From NCBI GenBank assembly GCA_049687495.1, contig JBAVJB010000093.1, forward strand, positions 1 to 23,230: a stretch of 23,230 nt of DNA, written 5' to 3'. How positions within the stretch are numbered: the first letter of the stretch is position 1; each line of letters begins with the position of its first letter. Shown here one piece after another: positions 1-7,268 of this stretch. This stretch comes from Salinimicrobium sp049687495. GTDB taxonomy: Bacteria; Bacteroidota; Bacteroidia; Flavobacteriales; Flavobacteriaceae. Both the position numbers and the translations under genes were made by a program. The notes under the pieces were generated by a model. It searched no databases. It saw nothing but the letters and a program-made list of their open reading frames with translations, and was not told the origin of the DNA.

Positions 1-3000
1 AAAATGCGGTAATGCGTTACACCGATGTGTGGAACGACCTTACCGAAAAAATGGGTTACTGGGTGGATATGGATGATCCATACATCACCTATAAGCCGAA
101 ATACATGGAGACGGTGTGGTGGCTGCTGTCGCAGATCTACAAAAAAGGCCTTATCTACAAGGGCTACACCATTCAGCCGTATTCTCCAAAGGCCGGAACT
201 GGTTTGAGTTCTCACGAGCTTAACCAGCCGGGAACTTACCAGGACGTTACCGATACCACGGTGACCGCCATGTTCAAGGCTAAAACAGAAACACTTCCGG
301 ATTTTCTAAAAAATCTAAATGGGGAGTTGTTCTTTATCGCGTGGACGACCACGCCATGGACTTTGCCGTCAAACACTGCTTTGACTGTTGGGCCCAAGAT
401 CCAGTACGTTAGCGTAAGGACTTACAACCAATACACTTTTGAGCCTATCACCGTAGTGGTGGCCAAAGATCTTGCCGAAGCACAATTCGACAAGAAGTTC
501 AAAAAAGTGGATTCTGAAGCTGCTTTAGCCGAATACAAAGAAGGTGACAAGAAAATCCCATTTTTGATAGGAGAGTCTTTCTTCGGAAGGGATCTTGAAA
601 ATATAAAATACGAGCAGTTGCTGCCTTATGCGCAGCCTTACGAGCATCCGGAAAATGCCTTCAGAGTGATCCTGGGAGACTTCGTTACTACTGAAGACGG
701 TACGGGTATCGTACATACCGCTCCTACTTTTGGGGCAGATGATGCACTTGTGGCAAAACAGGCCACTCCTGAAGTGCCGCCGCTGCTGGTAAAAGATGAC
801 AATGATAATCTTGTGCCGCTGGTTGACCTGCAAGGGAAATTCAGGCCAGAGATGGGAGAATTTGGAGGTAAGTATGTTAAGAACGAATATTACAACGAAG
901 GAGAAGCGCCCGAAAAATCTGTTGACGTCGAGCTGGCGATCAAGCTGAAAGAGGAGAACCGCGCATTTAAGGTTGAAAAATACGTTCACAGCTATCCAAA
1001 CTGCTGGAGAACAGATAAACCAATTTTGTACTATCCGCTGGATTCCTGGTTCATCAAGGTGACCGAGGTAAAAGACAGGATGTACGAGCTTAACCAGAAG
1101 ATCAACTGGAAACCAAAATCAACCGGGGAAGGCCGTTTTGGCAACTGGCTGGCCAATGCCAACGACTGGAACCTTTCCAGGTCAAGATACTGGGGAATAC
1201 CGCTACCTATCTGGAGAACAGAAGACGGTAAGGAAGAGATCATTATTGGATCTGTTGAAGAGCTGAAGCAGGAGATGAAGAAATCGGTAGAGGCCGGTTT
1301 TATGAAAGATGATCTTTTTGCAGAATTTGAAGTAGGTAACCTCAGCGATGAGAACTACGACAAGGTTGACCTGCACAAGAACGTGGTAGACCAGATCACT
1401 TTGGTTTCAGATTCAGGAAAGCCAATGAAGCGTGAAGCCGATCTTATCGATGTTTGGTTTGACTCTGGATCTATGCCTTATGCGCAATGGCATTACCCGT
1501 TCGAGAACAGCGAAAAAGTAGAAAAAGTTTGGCGTAAAGCCGATTTTATAGCAGAGGGTGTTGACCAGACCAGGGGCTGGTTCTATACTTTGCACGCCAT
1601 TGCCACGATGACCTTTGATGATGTGGCTTATAAAAATGTTGTTTCCAACGGACTTGTACTGGATAAGAACGGGCAAAAAATGTCTAAAAGGCTAGGCAAC
1701 GCCGTAGATCCTTTTGAGACCCTCGCGGCCTTTGGCCCCGACGCTACCCGCTGGTACATGATCTCGAATGCTAACCCATGGGACAACCTCAAATTTGACA
1801 TTGAAGGTATTTCGGAAGTGCGACGCAAGTTCTTCGGTACTTTGTACAACACCTACTCCTTCTTTAGTCTATATGCTAATATTGACAACTTCACCTATTC
1901 CGAAGCTGATGTGCCTTTGGCAGAGCGGCCCGAAATAGACAGGTGGATACTTTCTGAACTGCATACGCTTATTGAAAATGTTGACAGGTTCTATGCAGAA
2001 TATGAGCCCACCAAGGCCACACGTGCCATTTCAGAATTTGTGCAGGAGAATCTGAGCAACTGGTATGTGCGCCTGTGCCGCAGGAGGTTCTGGAAAGGAG
2101 AATACGGTCCCGATAAGATCTCTGCTTACCAAACGCTTTATACCTGCCTTGAGACAGTAGCGAAACTGGGAGCTCCGGTAGCACCTTTCTTCATGGACAG
2201 GCTGTACAGAGACCTTAACGCGGCTACTCAAAAAGAAGATTTTGAGTCGGTACATATTTCGCATTTTCCGAAGTCCAATTCAGGATATATCGACAAGCAG
2301 CTGGAGCGTCAAATGCAAAAGGCGCAGACGATCTCCTCTTTGGTACTCTCTTTAAGGAAAAAAGAGATGATCAAGGTGCGTCAACCACTGCAAAGAGTGA
2401 TGATACCGGTGCTTGATGAGCAGCAAAAACGCGAAATCGAGGCAGTGGCTGAGTTAATAAAATCTGAAGTTAATGTTAAAGAGCTGGAACTCATTGATGA
2501 CGCTTCCGGAATTCTTGTTAAGCAAATAAAACCTAATTTCAAGGTGTTAGGCCCGCGTTTTGGGAAAGACATGAAATTGATTTCCCAAAAAATCCATTCT
2601 TTCACTTCTGAAGATATTCAGAAAATCGAGAAGGACGGAGAGCTGGCGGTTAACATTAACGGGAAAATGATTACATTGGGACTTGAAGAGGTCGAGATCA
2701 CTTCTCAGGATATTGAAGGATGGCTGGTCGCCAATTCCGGAAATATCACGGTTGCTTTGGATATTACCATTTCCGAAGAACTTAAGAGGGAAGGAATTGC
2801 GAGGGAACTGGTAAACAGGATCCAAAATATTCGCAAAGACTCGGGCTTTGAGGTGACCGATAAGATTGATGTGACCCTACAAAAGGACGGAACCGTCGAG
2901 AAGGCCGTTCAGCAAAATATTGAATATATAAAAACCGAAACTTTAACTGCTAACCTCGACTTAGCAGAAGAAGTGAACAACGGCTTGGAAGTTTCTTTTG

Positions 3001-3038
3001 ATGAAGTGACCACACGGTTGTTGATTAAAAAACATTAA
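1..3038 (+). CDS. ileS: Isoleucyl-tRNA synthetase, 3' part (5' end outside window)
   Basis: Class I aminoacyl-tRNA synthetase charging tRNA-Ile with isoleucine in the cytosol. The frame is open from the window edge (codons from nt 3; the first internal ATG is at 12), so roughly 100 N-terminal residues, including the HIGH signature, lie outside. Visible: the early catalytic stretch RYTDVWNDLTEKMGYWVD; the editing (CP1) region with TTPWTLPSNTAL (about nt 350-390) and a GTGIVHTAPTFG segment; the KMSKR signature at nt 1677-1691; the anticodon-binding region with WYVRLCRRRFW; and a long C-terminal extension ending in REGIARELVNRIQNIRK. There is no C-terminal Cys zinc cluster. More than 1,000 residues, KMSKR and this extension fit the eukaryotic-like type 2 IleRS usual in Bacteroidota. 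Six nucleotides separate it from the DksA-like gene, so they are probably co-transcribed. Identity is very secure; the type 2 assignment is inference. Confidence 0.97.
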   Translation, partial: NAVMRYTDVWNDLTEKMGYWVDMDDPYITYKPKYMETVWWLLSQIYKKGLIYKGYTIQPYSPKAGTGLSSHELNQPGTYQDVTDTTVTAMFKAKTETLPDFLKNLNGELFFIAWTTTPWTLPSNTALTVGPKIQYVSVRTYNQYTFEPITVVVAKDLAEAQFDKKFKKVDSEAALAEYKEGDKKIPFLIGESFFGRDLENIKYEQLLPYAQPYEHPENAFRVILGDFVTTEDGTGIVHTAPTFGADDALVAKQATPEVPPLLVKDDNDNLVPLVDLQGKFRPEMGEFGGKYVKNEYYNEGEAPEKSVDVELAIKLKEENRAFKVEKYVHSYPNCWRTDKPILYYPLDSWFIKVTEVKDRMYELNQKINWKPKSTGEGRFGNWLANANDWNLSRSRYWGIPLPIWRTEDGKEEIIIGSVEELKQEMKKSVEAGFMKDDLFAEFEVGNLSDENYDKVDLHKNVVDQITLVSDSGKPMKREADLIDVWFDSGSMPYAQWHYPFENSEKVEKVWRKADFIAEGVDQTRGWFYTLHAIATMTFDDVAYKNVVSNGLVLDKNGQKMSKRLGNAVDPFETLAAFGPDATRWYMISNANPWDNLKFDIEGISEVRRKFFGTLYNTYSFFSLYANIDNFTYSEADVPLAERPEIDRWILSELHTLIENVDRFYAEYEPTKATRAISEFVQENLSNWYVRLCRRRFWKGEYGPDKISAYQTLYTCLETVAKLGAPVAPFFMDRLYRDLNAATQKEDFESVHISHFPKSNSGYIDKQLERQMQKAQTISSLVLSLRKKEMIKVRQPLQRVMIPVLDEQQKREIEAVAELIKSEVNVKELELIDDASGILVKQIKPNFKVLGPRFGKDMKLISQKIHSFTSEDIQKIEKDGELAVNINGKMITLGLEEVEITSQDIEGWLVANSGNITVALDITISEELKREGIARELVNRIQNIRKDSGFEVTDKIDVTLQKDGTVEKAVQQNIEYIKTETLTANLDLAEEVNNGLEVSFDEVTTRLLIKKH

Positions 3039-3044
3039 GGAACT

Positions 3045-3428
3045 ATGTCAACAGAAGTAAAAGAACGTTACAGCGACGCAGAGCTGGCTGAGTTCAAGGA
3101 GTTGATACTGGCCAAGATCGAAAAGGCCAAAGAGCAACTGGAGCTTTACAAAAGCGCTTACATGAATGACGGGAACAACGGTACAGATGATACCTCGCCG
3201 ACTTTCAAAGCTTTTGAAGAAGGAAGTGAAACCATGAGCAAAGAAGCTAATTCGCAGCTGGCGATTAGACAGGAGAAATTCATTCGTGACCTTAGGAACG
3301 CTTTGGTGCGAATTGAGAGCAAAACCTACGGCATTTGCCGCGTAACCGGCAAATTGATCGCAAAAGAGCGCCTAAAATTGGTGCCTCATGCCACTCTAAG
3401 CATTGAGGCTAAGAACATGCAGCGCTAA
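3045..3428 (+). CDS. DksA/TraR-family protein with degenerate zinc finger
   Basis: 127-residue protein of the TraR/DksA family, whose members bind in the secondary channel of RNA polymerase and alter initiation, often with ppGpp. Residues 10-95 are predicted mostly helical and charged, with an acidic tip region (DD at 48-49), matching the family coiled coil. Residues 96-127 align with the C4 zinc finger (YGICRVTGKLIAKERL), but only the first cysteine (C98) remains; the other ligand positions appear as T101, S119 and A122. The fold is therefore probably zinc-free; this pattern is, from memory, common in Bacteroidota homologues. AAGGA lies just before the ATG. It sits 6 nt behind ileS and is followed by a strong terminator, so it is the last gene of that operon. 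The family call is secure; a role in RNA polymerase regulation is inferred. Confidence 0.9.
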   Translation: MSTEVKERYSDAELAEFKELILAKIEKAKEQLELYKSAYMNDGNNGTDDTSPTFKAFEEGSETMSKEANSQLAIRQEKFIRDLRNALVRIESKTYGICRVTGKLIAKERLKLVPHATLSIEAKNMQR

Positions 3429-3443
3429 TTAATTCTAAAAATG

Positions 3444-3471
3444 TTGTAAACGCTCCTGCCTTTTAGGTTTG
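3444..3471 (+). promoter_or_regulatory. Candidate promoter embedded in the terminator, for the DUF4097-like gene
   Basis: TTG at 3444-3446, a 17-nt spacer and TAGGTTTG at 3464-3471 match the Bacteroidota consensus (TTG, 17-23 nt, TAnnTTTG). The -7 box occupies the terminator loop and first base of its right arm. Predicted start near 3477-3480 gives a leader of about 20 nt to the ATG at 3499. By consensus match only. Confidence 0.5.
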
Positions 3472-3482
3472 GAGCGTTTTTT
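3448..3482 (+). terminator. Intrinsic terminator after the ileS-dksA-like unit
   Basis: A 9-bp perfect stem, AAACGCTCC (3448-3456) with GGAGCGTTT (3471-3479), closes a 14-nt loop and runs into a T tract (3477-3482). It starts 19 nt after the DksA-like stop codon. A -7-like box for the next gene lies in its loop (separate entry). Confidence 0.88.
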
Positions 3483-3498
3483 GTTTGGTTTAGCACCT

Positions 3499-4119
3499 AT
3501 GAAAAATGTCATTTTTGCCTGCCTTTTATTTTTCTCCTTCAATGCCTTTGCTCAAAAAGAAGTAAGCAAGGTTTTAGATGCGGGAAACCTTAATAAAATT
3601 GTGCTCTCGAGCGACGAGATCTTTAGAATAACAATAGAGACGGCCCCTGTGCATTCCATTAGCATTAAATCACAGGCAGACGGCGAATATTTTAACGACA
3701 TCAGCCTGGATTCTGAAGTCAAAGGAAAAACTCTGTTTTTAAAATCGCTTTTCCCCGAGGCGTTGCAGGACGGCTTTGACAAATTAAGCGCCCATAAAGT
3801 GTTCGCTATGGAGATCAAGATGCAGATCCCTGAAGATATGAACGTGGAGATCAATTCCAACCTGGCCTCTGTCTTCCTCGAAGGCGAATATGAGAATGTG
3901 CTGGTGCAGCTTAAACAGGGTTCTTTTTATTCTGAAGAGTTTAGCGGCAACGCTGTGATCAACACCTACGACGGCAATATAGAAATGACGACCAGCAATG
4001 CTTTGGTTGATGCTGAAACCCGCCACGGGACGGTCAAAATTCCGCATGCGGCCCGGGGAACTCATAAAATAAAGCTAACTAGCATCAACGGCGATATTGA
4101 GGTCTCCGAAACTAAATAA
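3499..4119 (+). CDS. Exported DUF4097-like beta-repeat protein of unknown function
   Basis: 206 residues from the ATG at 3499, chosen because it gives a typical signal peptide (MKNVIFACLLFFSFNAFAQ, cleavage near residue 18-19); an upstream TTG at 3469 would start inside the terminator. The mature part has many short beta strands alternating with polar turns (for example KIVLSSDEIFRITIE and NGDIEVSETK near the C-terminus), the pattern of DUF4097/putative adhesin-head proteins that form a right-handed beta helix. No cysteines in the mature part, no lipobox, no enzyme motif. Probably periplasmic or surface-facing. It lies between a terminator/promoter and lspA, 34 nt ahead of lspA's start. Function unknown; the family call is by pattern and moderate. 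Confidence 0.7.
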   Translation: MKNVIFACLLFFSFNAFAQKEVSKVLDAGNLNKIVLSSDEIFRITIETAPVHSISIKSQADGEYFNDISLDSEVKGKTLFLKSLFPEALQDGFDKLSAHKVFAMEIKMQIPEDMNVEINSNLASVFLEGEYENVLVQLKQGSFYSEEFSGNAVINTYDGNIEMTTSNALVDAETRHGTVKIPHAARGTHKIKLTSINGDIEVSETK

Positions 4120-4153
4120 TATTAGTATTTTTGAACCTGTTCAAACAAAACCA

Positions 4154-4783
4154 ATGTCCTTAAAGAAAGCTTCTGCCCTCATAGTTCTGATCTTGATCAT
4201 CGATCAGGTCTCAAAAATCTATATCAAAACACATTTTGCCCTTGGGGAGGAGATAAGGGTATTCGACTGGTTCAGGATACTTTTTGTAGAAAACGAAGGA
4301 ATGGCCTGGGGTGCCAAAATTCCCGGGGAATACGGCAAGCTTATTCTTACCAGCTTCAGGCTGGTCGCAATCGTTGGTATTGGTTACTGGCTTTATGATT
4401 CGGTTAGAAAGAACGGCTCTCCCGCCCTTATAACGGCTATTTCGCTGATCTTTGCCGGTGCCTTTGGAAATATTATAGACTCTGTTTTTTACGGCGAGAT
4501 CTTCAATCACAGCTATAACCAGGTGGCCAGTCTTTTTCCTGAAGGAGGCGGCTACGGAACCATTTTACATGGGAAAGTAGTGGATATGCTTTATTTTCCA
4601 CTTTGGTCAGGTTATTTACCCGGTTGGGTGCCAATGTACGGCGGCCAGTATTTCACCTTTTTTGAGCCTGTTTTCAACATTGCAGATTCGGCTATCACCA
4701 TTGGCGTCGCCTTGTTGATCATCTTCAATAAGAAAGCCTTTCCGCAGGAAAAGAAGGAGAAGAAAGAAGCAGCAGCAGTCTAG
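4154..4783 (+). CDS. lspA: Lipoprotein signal peptidase (signal peptidase II)
   Basis: Inner-membrane aspartyl protease that cleaves the signal peptide of diacylglyceryl-modified prolipoproteins. 209 residues from ATG 4154; an upstream in-frame start at 4097 would overlap the preceding gene by 23 nt and add a non-hydrophobic leader, so it was rejected. Four hydrophobic segments are visible (about residues 7-22, 63-80, 91-108, 173-191). Family boxes are present: IIDQVSK (15-21), NEGMAWG (47-53), GAFGNIID (102-109), and the catalytic aspartate pair D144 (KVVDMLYFP) and D178 (FNIADSAIT). The stretch 114-140 between boxes is longer than in the E. coli enzyme, as often in Bacteroidota. The C-terminus is a lysine/glutamate-rich tail. 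A TATTTTTG box at 4126-4133 might be its own -7 element, but no well-placed -33 box was found. Its stop codon overlaps that of the convergent response regulator. Confidence 0.96.
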   Translation: MSLKKASALIVLILIIDQVSKIYIKTHFALGEEIRVFDWFRILFVENEGMAWGAKIPGEYGKLILTSFRLVAIVGIGYWLYDSVRKNGSPALITAISLIFAGAFGNIIDSVFYGEIFNHSYNQVASLFPEGGGYGTILHGKVVDMLYFPLWSGYLPGWVPMYGGQYFTFFEPVFNIADSAITIGVALLIIFNKKAFPQEKKEKKEAAAV

Positions 4784-5193
4784 GCCACGTCGCGGTCGAA
4801 GATCTTTTCAAATTTCTTAAGCTCAATAGGCTTAATAAGATAATCTGTCACCATATTAAATGACTTGGCGCGCTCCAGGTCTCGAGGATCTATAGAAGAG
4901 CTCACCACGTAAAGCGTGATCTTTTTGTTGAAGTTATTCTTGATCTTGATGAATTCGCTTAGGAACTCCCAGCCATCCATCACGGGCATGTTGAGGTCCA
5001 GGAAAATAATATCTGGCAACCTGTCCTCGGTCATATTCTCCAGGATGGGCTTGAAATAATCAAGGGCTTCTTTGCCATTTTTGAAGATGATGAGGTTCTG
5101 GGAAAGTTTCTTGATCTCGATGATCTTTTTTACGAGGTTCACGTAGATCTTATCGTCATCAATAATACAGGCCAACTCGATTGGATGCTCCAT
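4780..5193 (-). CDS. Single-domain response regulator
   Basis: 137-residue stand-alone receiver domain. Acidic pocket D12-D14 (IIDDDK), phospho-acceptor D66 (FLDLNMPVMDGWEF), switch serine S98 (VVSSS) and the conserved lysine K121 (LIKP) are all present, so it should be phosphorylatable. No DNA-binding or enzymatic output domain follows; the chain ends about 16 residues after K121. It starts 4 nt downstream of the histidine kinase stop and is surely co-transcribed with it, so the kinase is its likely phosphodonor. This class (CheY/Rcp1-like) acts by protein contact or as a relay intermediate. Its stop codon and the lspA stop share the palindrome CTAG (4780-4783). Confidence 0.95.
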   Translation of the reverse strand: MEHPIELACIIDDDKIYVNLVKKIIEIKKLSQNLIIFKNGKEALDYFKPILENMTEDRLPDIIFLDLNMPVMDGWEFLSEFIKIKNNFNKKITLYVVSSSIDPRDLERAKSFNMVTDYLIKPIELKKFEKIFDRDVA

Positions 5194-5197
5194 TGTG

Positions 5198-6649
5198 CTA
5201 AAATTTAATTTTGAAGGTGGTCCCTACATTTACCGTACTCGTCACCGAGATGCTTCCTCCCATCGTCTCCACCTGATTCTTTGTTATGAACAGCCCAATG
5301 CCGTTAGCTTCCGGGTGCCGGTGAAAGGTCTTGTACATGCCGAACATCTTATCTCCGTGCTCGTCCAGATCAATACCCATCCCGTTGTCACTTAGATCGA
5401 GAACCGCCTCTCCATGTTCTTTATAAGTTTGGATGTAGATCACCGGCCTTCTGCCTTTATGCTTATATTTTATAGCATTGGTGATCAAATTTAGTAAAAT
5501 ACTCTCCAGATACTCAGAAATGTAATTTATTTCGTTCAACTTGTCGAATTCCGCGACGATCTCCGCATTTTCCCGCTTGATGAGCGAAGAAGTGGAAGCG
5601 ATCACCACGTCAAGCGCATCTTTGAATTTTACCTGTTGCCGCTCTTTTTTAAGATCATTTTGCCTTGTTACCACCTCGTTGAGCTCATTAATGGCTGTCT
5701 CTAGATTTTCAGAAATATTTTCCACATTGAGGATGAGGTCAAGTTTGTCCTCCGGGCTTCGGGCTTCTTTCAGCAGTTGGGCCACGAGGCTCAAATTACT
5801 GCTGTGTGACCTTAGCTGGTGGGAAACTATATGTGCAAAATTAAAGAGCCTGGAATTCTGCGAAGCAATGATGTCAAGAGAGTTCTGCAGGTTGAGCTCA
5901 TGGGTCTTTTGCTCGTCTATGTCCTGGTAAACGCCTCTAACACCTATGATCTGCTGGTCATTGTCGTAAACCGGTTTTCCTGTCGCTCTAACCCAGAATT
6001 CGCGGTTATGTAAAGACCGCATCTTGATCTCCACTTTAAAAGGAATACCGTATTTGCTGCATTTCTTGAACATATTTTCCACTTGTTCATGGCTTTCGGA
6101 AGCATAGAAGCGCAGTTTATCCTCTGGGTGTGGCTCATAATCCATGGGGCAGTCCAGGATCTTCTTGGTCACATTGTCCCAGTAGACGGCATTTGTATTT
6201 ACATCGAGATACCAACCGCCTGTGGAGGTCATCTCTGCAGTTTCGCGGTAGTAAAAAAAGTTTTCTTCAATGGTGTATTGATCCCGCTTTGCCTGGTGAA
6301 TATTGACGAAGAGCAGAACAGCGGCATCTGCAAGGCCTTTTTCGCGGCTTTTCAAATTGCGGCATTCAAACCAGCGGTATTTGCCGTTTTCCAGCTTTAG
6401 CCGAAGTTCTATCGAAAAAGGTTTGTTCCTGTTGGTGAGATCTTCAAAATGTTCCCTGAAATCATAGCGGTAATCCTTGTGCAGCACATGCTGCAGGAAG
6501 TACTCAAACTTGTCGTTGCCGGGATCGGGAGCGCCAATGAGGTGTTGAAAATGCTCGCTCCAGGAGACCTCTTTTGTTAACAGGTTGATCTTCCAGTAAG
6601 CAACATCAAAGTCTTCTAGAATACTGTTTAACTGGAGGTCATTGAGCAT
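5198..6649 (-). CDS. Soluble PAS-domain sensor histidine kinase
   Basis: 483 residues without any membrane segment or signal peptide, so a cytosolic sensor. Two PAS/PAC units: about residues 12-120 (ending YRWFECRNLK ... VLLFVNIHQAKRD) and 135-250 (WYLDVNTNAVYWD ... VRGVYQDIDEQK). Then a HisKA-like helix pair with H277 in FAHIVSHQLRSH, and an HATPase_c domain with N box (LLNLITNAIKYK, N391), G1 box (SDNGMGID, 420-427) and G2 box (NGIGLFI, 449-455). The motif set is that of an active kinase. The ligand of the PAS domains cannot be inferred. The gene begins 46 nt after the stop of the formyl-THF cyclo-ligase gene with no terminator visible between, so it may belong to the upstream rim-like transcript. 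It is followed after 4 nt by its presumed partner regulator. Confidence 0.95.
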   Translation of the reverse strand: MLNDLQLNSILEDFDVAYWKINLLTKEVSWSEHFQHLIGAPDPGNDKFEYFLQHVLHKDYRYDFREHFEDLTNRNKPFSIELRLKLENGKYRWFECRNLKSREKGLADAAVLLFVNIHQAKRDQYTIEENFFYYRETAEMTSTGGWYLDVNTNAVYWDNVTKKILDCPMDYEPHPEDKLRFYASESHEQVENMFKKCSKYGIPFKVEIKMRSLHNREFWVRATGKPVYDNDQQIIGVRGVYQDIDEQKTHELNLQNSLDIIASQNSRLFNFAHIVSHQLRSHSSNLSLVAQLLKEARSPEDKLDLILNVENISENLETAINELNEVVTRQNDLKKERQQVKFKDALDVVIASTSSLIKRENAEIVAEFDKLNEINYISEYLESILLNLITNAIKYKHKGRRPVIYIQTYKEHGEAVLDLSDNGMGIDLDEHGDKMFGMYKTFHRHPEANGIGLFITKNQVETMGGSISVTSTVNVGTTFKIKF

Positions 6650-6695
6650 TTAATCTCTAATTGGTTGGATTAAAAGTAATTGAAAACGTTAAAGT

Positions 6696-7268
6696 TTACA
6701 AGTTTTTGAAATTATAAATTTTTTCAGGGGTCACACAAAAGTCCAGCGGCACATCTTCAGGGGTTATTTCGGGCAGGTTTTCTTCGGCTTTATAAAAGGA
6801 AAGGCCTACTTTTTTGACATTTTTGGAACATTCAGAAAGGAAGCGGTCGTAGAAACCTTGCCCGTAGCCAATGCGGTTCCCTTCTTTATCAAAGGCCAGC
6901 AGCGGAATAAAAACCACTTCAAGCTTTTCCGAAGGAATTTCAATTCCTTCAACAGGCTCGGGAATTCCCCAGCTATTTTTTTTGATCACAGTAGCATCGG
7001 TAAGCAGGTAGTTGTGCATTCTTCCGGAGTCAAAATCGGCCTTTGAAAGGACCACATTTTTGTCCTTTCCCTGGAGAATATGAAGGATCGTCTGCGTATC
7101 TACCTCTCTTTTTTCTGAAATGCTCAAGAAAAGATGATAATAGGAATACTCCCAAATGGGCAGCTGCAGCAGTTGATTGGCAATTTGCAGGCTTTTGTCT
7201 TCAATTTCTTCGGAAGAGAATTCCTCCCGCATTTTCTTGTATTTAAGACGCAGTTGCTTCTTGTTCAT
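6696..7268 (-). CDS. 5-formyltetrahydrofolate cyclo-ligase
   Basis: Converts 5-formyl-THF to 5,10-methenyl-THF with ATP, rescuing the folate pool in the cytosol. 190 residues from the ATG at 7268 (MNKKQLRLKYKKMRE, the usual family N-terminus); a start at 7319 would add 17 atypical residues and overlap the upstream gene by 77 nt. Visible: the N-terminal basic helix; KKNSWGIPEP (about 96-105), the substrate-binding segment; and GYGQGFYDR (134-142), the family's GxGxGxYDR signature. Length is normal. The first 26 nt overlap the 3' end of the aspartoacylase-family gene, so translation may be coupled. Location within a rim-like operon is not obviously linked to folate metabolism and may just be shared transcription. 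Confidence 0.93.
   Translation of the reverse strand: MNKKQLRLKYKKMREEFSSEEIEDKSLQIANQLLQLPIWEYSYYHLFLSISEKREVDTQTILHILQGKDKNVVLSKADFDSGRMHNYLLTDATVIKKNSWGIPEPVEGIEIPSEKLEVVFIPLLAFDKEGNRIGYGQGFYDRFLSECSKNVKKVGLSFYKAEENLPEITPEDVPLDFCVTPEKIYNFKNL

Noticed and set aside
3469..3498. Upstream TTG start for the DUF4097-like gene
   Set aside because: It lies inside the terminator stem and would put ten extra residues before an otherwise standard signal peptide.
4097..4153. Upstream TTG start for lspA
   Set aside because: It would overlap the previous coding sequence and add 19 residues absent from the family; ATG 4154 fits better.
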